Positions 1 to 5,253 of a DNA stretch of 6,880 bases are shown here, in pieces. The position numbers and the translations under genes are program-made. The stretch spans positions 1 to 6,880 of the forward strand of contig JAKVCF010000123.1 in assembly GCA_022447335.1 (NCBI GenBank), given 5' to 3'. Under the pieces are notes generated by a model, which ran no database searches, was not told the DNA's origin, and was given only the letters and a program-made list of their open reading frames with translations. This DNA comes from Planctomycetota bacterium (lineage in GTDB: Bacteria > Planctomycetota > UBA1135). How positions within the stretch are numbered: position 1 is the first letter of the stretch; the number at the start of each line of letters is the position of its first letter.

Positions 1-472
1 GATGTCCGCCCGTTCCAAAAGCTGAACCAATCGGCACGACAAGCGGCAGATCGTCTGCACGCAAACGACCGCCAAGATTCGTATGAAACTCCGCATGCAC
101 GACAAAACCGCCGCATCGGAAAGGCTTCCACTTCTCACGCCACGCGGTCTCCCAATCCGCCCTCAACACCGATTCACCGCGAACCTCCCAGCCCCTATCG
201 GGCCAGGCCAGCACCTCGGCCAACTCCGTAATCCGCTCGAGAAAGCGATTCCGCTCGCCCTCCTCGACGACAAAACTCAGCGTGCCATCAGCCGAGCAGC
301 CCACCGGCTCGTCATCCAGATGGCCCGCCGGAAAAGCCTGCTCATGCACGCCAGACCCCCATCCCTCTTGCGCAAGCTGCCATTGCACCGTTTCTTCCCA
401 ACCAGTGGGGATGCGCAAAATCAAGCGAAGTAAGGTCAAGGAGTCAGAATTTGGATCCACGGGAGGCATCAT
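1..472 (-). CDS. prmA: Ribosomal protein L11 methyltransferase (PrmA), N-terminal part, truncated by window edge
   Basis: PrmA is a cytoplasmic SAM-dependent enzyme that methylates ribosomal protein L11 on several amino groups. Reading minus from the ATG at 472 gives 157 open codons up to the window edge, so the gene continues to the left. Residues 12-95 match the divergent N-terminal substrate-recognition domain only loosely. Residues 105-118 (ADWETAWREKWKPF) match the family's D-W...W...F-x-P/K-F linker segment. Residues 145-157 (VVPIGSAFGTGGH) match the hallmark AFGTGxH segment that precedes the SAM-binding core. Family members usually read D-P-G before AFGTG, whereas this one reads P-I-G. 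Two ATG codons in a row (472 and 469) are possible starts; the frame also stays open for some distance upstream, but no better start is obvious. No good ribosome binding site is seen. The gene is divergent from nth with a 23-bp gap. Because the catalytic core is missing from view, a PrmA-like protein methyltransferase with another substrate cannot be excluded. Confidence 0.82.
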   Translation of the reverse strand, partial: MMPPVDPNSDSLTLLRLILRIPTGWEETVQWQLAQEGWGSGVHEQAFPAGHLDDEPVGCSADGTLSFVVEEGERNRFLERITELAEVLAWPDRGWEVRGESVLRADWETAWREKWKPFRCGGFVVHAEFHTNLGGRLRADDLPLVVPIGSAFGTGGH

Positions 473-483
473 CGGAGGCGGCC

Positions 484-489
484 TAAAAT
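484..489 (+). promoter_or_regulatory. Candidate -10 hexamer for nth
   Basis: TAAAAT matches the TATAAT consensus at five of six positions and ends 6 bases before the nth ATG. If used, transcription would begin at or next to the start codon, giving a leaderless mRNA. No convincing -35 hexamer is found at 16-18 bp spacing. The reverse complement of the same A-rich stretch (TATTTT at 490-485) could serve prmA in the other direction. The assignment is an inference from position and similarity only. Confidence 0.27.
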
Positions 490-495
490 ACCGCG

Positions 496-1200
496 ATGCA
501 GGATGCCCGTGCTCCCCGCCGCTTGAATACTGATTTCCCCGCACGGGAATCGGTAGGCGATAAGCGCGAGCGAGCTGAGCGAGTACTGGCCGAGTTGCAT
601 CGGCTATATCCAAACTCGAAAACTGCGCTGAACTGGGATAACTCCTACCAACTGCTGGTAGCGACCATTCTCTCGGCACAATGCACTGATGCGCGCGTAA
701 ATTTGGTAACCCCGGAACTGTTTCGGCAGCTACCAACACCGGAAAAAGCGTCTGCTGCATCGCAGGAGCAGGTCGAAAAACTGGTGCAGACCACCGGCTT
801 CTTCAGAAACAAAGCGAAGAACATTCGAGGTGCGGCGAAGCGCATCGTCGAGGTGCATGGAGGCAAAGTCCCCAGCACGATGGAGGAGCTCTTAGCTCTA
901 CCTGGAGTAGCGCGCAAGACCGCCAACTGTGTGCTTGGAACTGCCTTCGATAACCCGGTCGGGGTGGTCGTGGACACTCACGTCGGCCGCATTGCGCGGC
1001 GCATGGGATTCACGCGCGAGCAAAATCCAGTCAAGATCGAACGGGACTTAATGAAGCTGTTTCCGCGCCGCAACTGGGTCTACCTAAGCCACAGCTGGAT
1101 CGATCACGGACGCGCCATCTGCACCGCTCGCACAGCCAAGTGCTCAATGTGCACCTTCGCCGCGGACTGCCCGCAAAGAGTAGACGGGCGCCGGATCTGA
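496..1200 (+). CDS. nth: Endonuclease III (DNA glycosylase/AP lyase)
   Basis: This base-excision repair enzyme removes oxidised pyrimidines from DNA and cleaves the abasic site by beta-elimination. The 234-residue product carries the complete family signature. The helix-hairpin-helix LPGVARKTAN (135-144) contains the catalytic Lys141. VDTHVGR (159-165) contains the catalytic Asp160. The [4Fe-4S] cluster ligands Cys209, Cys216, Cys219 and Cys225 have exactly the C-x6-C-x2-C-x5-C spacing. The conserved segment LLVATILSAQCTDARVN lies at 53-69. The protein is about 20 residues longer than the E. coli enzyme at the N-terminus, and that extra part is not conserved. ATG 496 is the first possible start, because an in-frame stop lies at 484-486; a TTG at 523 is a weaker alternative. 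The only GGAGG (474-478) is 17 bases upstream, too far for normal use, so a leaderless mRNA is possible. It is divergent from prmA and followed 96 bp later by merR. No intrinsic terminator with a T-tract follows. Confidence 0.97.
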   Translation: MQDARAPRRLNTDFPARESVGDKRERAERVLAELHRLYPNSKTALNWDNSYQLLVATILSAQCTDARVNLVTPELFRQLPTPEKASAASQEQVEKLVQTTGFFRNKAKNIRGAAKRIVEVHGGKVPSTMEELLALPGVARKTANCVLGTAFDNPVGVVVDTHVGRIARRMGFTREQNPVKIERDLMKLFPRRNWVYLSHSWIDHGRAICTARTAKCSMCTFAADCPQRVDGRRI

Positions 1201-1252
1201 GGTGCACCTAGGCGCAGGCTCAGCCGGCAAATCCAGATCACGTAAAGCAACA

Positions 1253-1276
1253 TTGCCAGTTGACGGAAACTGGCAA
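1253..1276. promoter_or_regulatory. Perfect inverted repeat, candidate operator upstream of merR-icmF
   Basis: TTGCCAGTT (1253-1261) and AACTGGCAA (1268-1276) are exact reverse complements separated by 6 bases, giving a 24-bp dyad centred at 1264/1265. It lies 20 bp upstream of the MerR-family start codon, and MerR-family dimers typically bind dyads of this kind. The overlapping TTGACG (1260-1265) could be a -35 element, which would favour autorepression over the classical mode in which MerR binds between -35 and -10. The dyad could also form an RNA hairpin behind nth, but no T-tract follows, so termination is less likely. Confidence 0.55.
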
Positions 1277-1288
1277 GTAGCCGATAGT
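1260..1288 (+). promoter_or_regulatory. Candidate promoter for merR-icmF
   Basis: TTGACG (1260-1265, five of six to TTGACA) and GATAGT (1283-1288, four of six to TATAAT) are separated by 17 bp. Transcription would start around 1294-1297, at or just before the GTG start of merR, again suggesting a very short or absent leader. The -35 element sits inside the inverted repeat at 1253-1276. The call rests on consensus similarity and position alone. Confidence 0.35.
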
Positions 1289-1296
1289 AGAGGACA

Positions 1297-1701
1297 GTGG
1301 AGCCTCCCCCTATCGACGCTGGCTGGGACATCGCACAACTTGCAAAAGAAGGCGAGGTCAGTAGCCGTACGATTCGCTATTACAGCGAGTTAGGGCTGCT
1401 GCGGGCGACCGGCCGCGGCCCGGGAGGGCGGCGAATCTATGCCACCGATGCGCTCGAGCGACTGAACTTCATCACTCGCCTGAAACGGTTGGGCCTGACC
1501 CTCGAGCAAATCGGCGCACTGAACCGCGCCTTCGATGAAGGCCAGACTCCAGGCATGCTCGCCCGCCTTGACCGCATGCTCGGCGAACAACTCGAACGGG
1601 CGCGCGTGCGCCTCACCGAACTCCATTCTCTGGAGCAAGATCTCCAGGACTACCGTCGGCGCATTCAGGAGCGCCTCGATCCCCCGCGTCAAGACGACTG
1701 A
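1297..1701 (+). CDS. MerR-family transcriptional regulator
   Basis: A 134-residue DNA-binding regulator, probably acting as a dimer. The N-terminal winged helix-turn-helix is clear: residues 10-35 (WDIAQLAKEGEVSS, then RTIRYYSELGLL) carry the family's R-T-I-R-Y-Y motif. Residues 44-53 form the wing (GRRIYATDAL), and FITRLKRLGLTLEQI (58-72) is the typical second helical region. Residues 85-127 are charged and helical, suiting the antiparallel dimerisation coil. There is no cysteine anywhere, so metal sensing through thiolates, as in MerR, CueR or ZntR, is ruled out. There is also no extra effector domain. The GTG at 1297 is the first possible start, since an in-frame TAG lies at 1288-1290. AGAGGA (1289-1294) is only 2 bases from the GTG, too close for normal pairing. 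The stop codon is 2 bp before icmF, so the two genes are almost certainly cotranscribed and coupled, and the natural target is this operon. LiuR-type MerR regulators control branched-chain acyl-CoA catabolism in Proteobacteria; a similar role is inferred from context, not from a diagnostic motif. Confidence 0.92.
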   Translation: MEPPPIDAGWDIAQLAKEGEVSSRTIRYYSELGLLRATGRGPGGRRIYATDALERLNFITRLKRLGLTLEQIGALNRAFDEGQTPGMLARLDRMLGEQLERARVRLTELHSLEQDLQDYRRRIQERLDPPRQDD

Positions 1702-1703
1702 CT

Positions 1704-4700
1704 ATGTCCGACTCCGCAACCGCCCCAGCTTCGCCAGCCGCCGCCTTCCAGACCCGCCACAAACTGCGCTTTGTCACAGCAGCATCGCTGTTCGACGGTC
1801 ACGATGCCGCAATCAACATCATGCGGCGCATTCTTCAGCAGGAAGGCGCCGAAGTCATTCATCTCGGCCACAATCGCTCAGTCGACGAGATCGTCGAAGC
1901 TGCCATTCAGGAAGATGCGCACGGTATCGCCATTTCCTCTTACCAAGGTGGCCACATGGAGTTCTTCCGCTATATGGTCGACCTGCTCACCAAACGAGAC
2001 TGCTCGCACATCCAGGTCTTCGGTGGCGGTGGCGGGACGATTACCGACAGGGAGATAGCTGAGCTACACGAAGCCGGCGTAGCTCGCATCTACTCGGTGG
2101 AAGACGGTCGCTCACTGGGGCTGATCGGCATGATCCGCGACATGCTGACGCGCGCCGATCGAGCGACAATCGAAACCGACGCCGCCCTGCCCGAAGGGCT
2201 GTACCAACGCCGTCCGAACGAAACAGCTCAAGCCATCACTCTACTCGAACGCCTGCACGGCGCCGCTGAAGTTGACACCGGCGCCGCCAGTCGACTCGCA
2301 GTGCTACGCGGCGAACTCCAACAACGCGTGGATAGCCAAGGTGGCCCGCTGATTTTAGGCATCACCGGCACCGGTGGAGCGGGCAAGTCCTCACTGACCG
2401 ATGAGCTCGTGCGCCGGATACTTGATCAGTTCCCGGATCGCAGTGTGGCGATTCTCTCAGTCGACCCAAGCCGCCGCCGCACTGGTGGCGCACTGCTGGG
2501 TGACCGCATCCGCATGAACGCTGTACATGGCCCGCGCGTCTACATGCGATCCATGGCCACACGCCGCGCACATCTCGCAGTCTCGGGCGCGGTGCAAGAC
2601 AGCCTGCTGGCGATGCGCGCCGCCTCCTACGACCTAGTCATCTTGGAAACGGCAGGCATCGGACAATCAGATAGCGAAGTGGTCGATCTCTGCGACCTAT
2701 CGCTCTATGTCATGACTCCCGAGTTTGGCGCCCCTTCCCAGCTCGAAAAGATTGACATGCTCGACTTTGCCGACGGTGTTGTGCTGAATAAAGCTGACAA
2801 GCGAGGCGCGGAAGATGCGCTGCGTGACGTGCGCAAGGCGGTGCAGCGCAATCGCAAGGCCTTTGATCAAGCGACTGAAGATATGCCGGTCTATCTGACC
2901 GCAGCTTCGCGCTTTGCTGACGCCGGGGTCGACGAGCTCTTCCTCTGGATCTGTCAGAACCTAGGTCGACGCGAAGAACGCAACTGGGAGCCAGCCCCCT
3001 TCCCCAATCGTGTTTCGGAAACCCCTACTGTGGTGCCCGGCGACCGCGTGCGCTACCTCGCCGAGATTGCCGATACGGTACGTGGTTATAAGCGACGCGT
3101 AGCCTCGCAAGCTGAGCTCGCCGGTCGCGCCGACGGCTTGGCCCGCACCCTACGTGAGTTCGGTGACGCAGTACCCCTGATCGAGGATGGCTATCGAGCC
3201 GAAGCACTGGTCGACGAATCCGTCGACCCGACGGTGCGTTTGCTACGTCAACGTTTCCACGAAGTCTGCAAAGACGTGGCTCCGGAGCTGCGTAAGCAAC
3301 TCGCTGGTTGGCTGCACAAGAAAGCCGCCTATGAAGCGGACGACTTTGTCTACGAAGTGCGTGGCAAGGAGATTCGCGTGCCCGCACAGCATGAAACTCT
3401 ATCTGGCACCAAGGTGCCCAAAGTCGCACTACCCGAAACGCAGGACTGGGGAGACCTCACCAAATGGTTCGGCCTCGAGAACGTGCCAGGCGAATTTCCC
3501 TTCACAGCCGGCGTCTTCCCCTTCAAACGAACCGCTGAAGACCCGACGCGCATGTTTGCCGGCGAAGGCACGGCCGAACGCACCAACCGACGCTTTCACT
3601 ACGTCTCACAAGGTCAGCCAGCCGCACGCCTGTCCACCGCCTTTGATTCGGTGACCCTTTATGGCGCTGATCCGGACATACGACCGGACATCTACGGCAA
3701 GGTCGGGAACTCCGGTGTGTCAGTCTGCTCGCTCGACGACACCAAGCGCTTGTACTCAGGCTTCGACCTCTGCTCACCGAAGACTTCCGTGTCGATGACC
3801 ATCAATGGGCCGGCCCCAATGATGCTCGCATTCTTCTTGAATGCCGCGATTGACCAGCAAGTCGAAAAACGGCTAAAGGAAACGGGGCGCTGGGAAGCTG
3901 CGGTCGAAAAGGTCCGCGAACTCTGCGGCGGCGAAGTGCCCGAATACCGTGCCGATCTACCCGAAGGCCACAATGAGCTCGGGCTCGGCACACTGGGCGT
4001 AAGCGGTGATCGACTACTTCCCGCTGAAGAGTACGATGAAGTAAAAGCCGAAGCGCTGCGCACCGTACGCGGCACTGTACAGGCTGACATCCTCAAAGAG
4101 GATCAAGCTCAGAATACCTGTATCTTTAGCACGGAATTTGCGTTGAAGATGATGGGTGACATTCAGCAATACTTCATCGACCAGCAGGTCCGCAATTTCT
4201 ATTCCGTTTCGATCTCCGGATACCACATCGCAGAAGCCGGCGCTAACCCGGTAACTCAGCTGGCCTTTACGCTCGCCAATGGTTTCACCTTTGTCGAGTA
4301 CTACCGGGCGCGCGGAATGAATGTCGATCACTTTGCGCCCAACCTGTCTTTCTTCTTCTCGAACGGCGTCGATGCTGAGTACTCAGTGATCGGCCGGGTC
4401 GCCCGCCGCATCTGGGCAGTAGCCATGCGCGATCTCTATAAGGCAGAGGACCGTTCGCAGAAACTGAAGTATCACATTCAGACCAGCGGTCGATCTCTTC
4501 ACGCACAGGAAATTGACTTCAACGACATCCGCACCACACTGCAAGCGCTGTACGCGATCAACGATAACTGCCAGTCACTACATACCAATGCCTATGACGA
4601 AGCGATTACCACTCCCACCGAAGAATCGGTGCGTCGTGCACTAGCAATTCAGCTGATCATCAACCGTGAATTGGGGCTGGCGAAGAACGAGAACCCGTTG

Positions 4701-5171
4701 CAAGGCGCTTTTATCGCCGAGCTGATGACTGAACTGGTCGAAGAAGCAGTGCTGGATGAATTCATACGCATCGCAGAGCGCGGTGGCGTGCTGGGTGCGA
4801 TGGAAACGCAGTACCAGCGCAGTAAAATTCAGGACGAAAGCCTGCACTACGAAACACTCAAGCACACCGGCGACCTGCCGATCATCGGCGTAAATACCTT
4901 CCTCAACCCAGAAGCGGAAGACGGCAAGGTAGTCGAGGTCGAACTGATTCGCTCAAGCGACGAGGAAAAGGGCTTACAGGTCGATCAGGTGCGCGCGGTC
5001 CAAGCTCGCCACCAAGCTGACTCGGAAGCGGCGCTGATGCACCTGCGCAAAACTGCGCTCGCCAACGGCAACATCTTCGAGTCTCTAATGGAGGCCGCAA
5101 AGGTATGCACACTGGGCCAAATCAGCCAATCGCTATACGAAATTGGCGGCCAATACCGTCGAAACGTATAA
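1704..5171 (+). CDS. icmF: Fused isobutyryl-CoA mutase IcmF (B12 domain, G-protein chaperone, mutase)
   Basis: This cytoplasmic adenosylcobalamin-dependent enzyme interconverts isobutyryl-CoA and n-butyryl-CoA by a radical carbon-skeleton rearrangement; known IcmF enzymes also act weakly on isovaleryl/pivalyl-CoA. The 1155-residue chain has three parts. Residues 20-150 are the B12 domain, with the cobalt-ligand histidine in FDGHDAA (His33) and the loops SSYQGG (78-83) and GGGGGT (107-112). Residues 215-420 are the MeaI/MeaB-type GTPase chaperone: P-loop GTGGAGKS (222-229), ETAG (315-318), base-recognition NKAD (362-365). From about 560 to the end is the mutase barrel. There, SISGYH (836-841) supplies the conserved active-site histidine. 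Phe605 in AGVFPF and Gln803 in KEDQAQNT align with the Phe/Gln pair that marks isobutyryl-CoA mutases, where methylmalonyl-CoA mutase has Tyr/Arg. About 65 residues (723-788) are inserted relative to methylmalonyl-CoA mutase; I recall a comparable segment in proteobacterial IcmF. No motif is broken. The ATG lies 2 bp after merR with no clear ribosome binding site, which suggests translational coupling. Confidence 0.97.
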   Translation: MSDSATAPASPAAAFQTRHKLRFVTAASLFDGHDAAINIMRRILQQEGAEVIHLGHNRSVDEIVEAAIQEDAHGIAISSYQGGHMEFFRYMVDLLTKRDCSHIQVFGGGGGTITDREIAELHEAGVARIYSVEDGRSLGLIGMIRDMLTRADRATIETDAALPEGLYQRRPNETAQAITLLERLHGAAEVDTGAASRLAVLRGELQQRVDSQGGPLILGITGTGGAGKSSLTDELVRRILDQFPDRSVAILSVDPSRRRTGGALLGDRIRMNAVHGPRVYMRSMATRRAHLAVSGAVQDSLLAMRAASYDLVILETAGIGQSDSEVVDLCDLSLYVMTPEFGAPSQLEKIDMLDFADGVVLNKADKRGAEDALRDVRKAVQRNRKAFDQATEDMPVYLTAASRFADAGVDELFLWICQNLGRREERNWEPAPFPNRVSETPTVVPGDRVRYLAEIADTVRGYKRRVASQAELAGRADGLARTLREFGDAVPLIEDGYRAEALVDESVDPTVRLLRQRFHEVCKDVAPELRKQLAGWLHKKAAYEADDFVYEVRGKEIRVPAQHETLSGTKVPKVALPETQDWGDLTKWFGLENVPGEFPFTAGVFPFKRTAEDPTRMFAGEGTAERTNRRFHYVSQGQPAARLSTAFDSVTLYGADPDIRPDIYGKVGNSGVSVCSLDDTKRLYSGFDLCSPKTSVSMTINGPAPMMLAFFLNAAIDQQVEKRLKETGRWEAAVEKVRELCGGEVPEYRADLPEGHNELGLGTLGVSGDRLLPAEEYDEVKAEALRTVRGTVQADILKEDQAQNTCIFSTEFALKMMGDIQQYFIDQQVRNFYSVSISGYHIAEAGANPVTQLAFTLANGFTFVEYYRARGMNVDHFAPNLSFFFSNGVDAEYSVIGRVARRIWAVAMRDLYKAEDRSQKLKYHIQTSGRSLHAQEIDFNDIRTTLQALYAINDNCQSLHTNAYDEAITTPTEESVRRALAIQLIINRELGLAKNENPLQGAFIAELMTELVEEAVLDEFIRIAERGGVLGAMETQYQRSKIQDESLHYETLKHTGDLPIIGVNTFLNPEAEDGKVVEVELIRSSDEEKGLQVDQVRAVQARHQADSEAALMHLRKTALANGNIFESLMEAAKVCTLGQISQSLYEIGGQYRRNV

Positions 5172-5189
5172 GCGAAACGTGGGCGTCGC

Positions 5190-5232
5190 TAAAGAGAACG
5201 CCTCAGGACTCCGCAGAGCAGAGTCCCGAGGC
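5190..5232 (-). terminator. Intrinsic terminator between convergent genes
   Basis: GCCTC (5200-5204) plus GGACTC (5206-5211) pair with GAGTCC (5221-5226) plus GAGGC (5228-5232) around a 9-base loop. On the minus transcript the single mismatch becomes a G-U pair, giving a continuous 12-bp stem followed by GUUCUCUUUA (5199-5190), a moderately U-rich tail. On the plus transcript the same position is an A-C mismatch and no U-tract follows. The hairpin therefore best serves the minus-strand gene ending at 5254, while still being able to block or stabilise the 3' end of the icmF transcript. Confidence 0.75.
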
Positions 5233-5253
5233 AATTCGATGACTCGCCGAAAC

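Noticed and set aside
83..433. Plus-strand 116-residue open frame opposite the left-edge gene
   Set aside because: It has no recognisable domain and lies antisense to a frame with clear PrmA motifs (W...W..F and AFGTGGH).
1200..1209. 10-bp perfect palindrome AGGTGCACCT at the nth stop codon
   Set aside because: Short palindromes of this length occur by chance, and no T-tract or second copy supports a terminator or operator role.
1201..1296. Cobalamin riboswitch controlling the B12-dependent mutase
   Set aside because: The spacer is only 96 bp, too short for a full cobalamin aptamer, and I see no B12-box-like conserved core. merR rather than icmF follows directly.
3025..3429. Minus-strand 134-residue open frame within icmF
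   Set aside because: It lies entirely antisense to conserved mutase coding sequence and has a composition typical of shadow frames in GC-rich DNA.
3870..4070. Insertion of about 65 residues in the IcmF mutase domain as a novel domain
   Set aside because: I recall a comparable segment in proteobacterial IcmF proteins, so it looks like a family feature rather than a new fusion.
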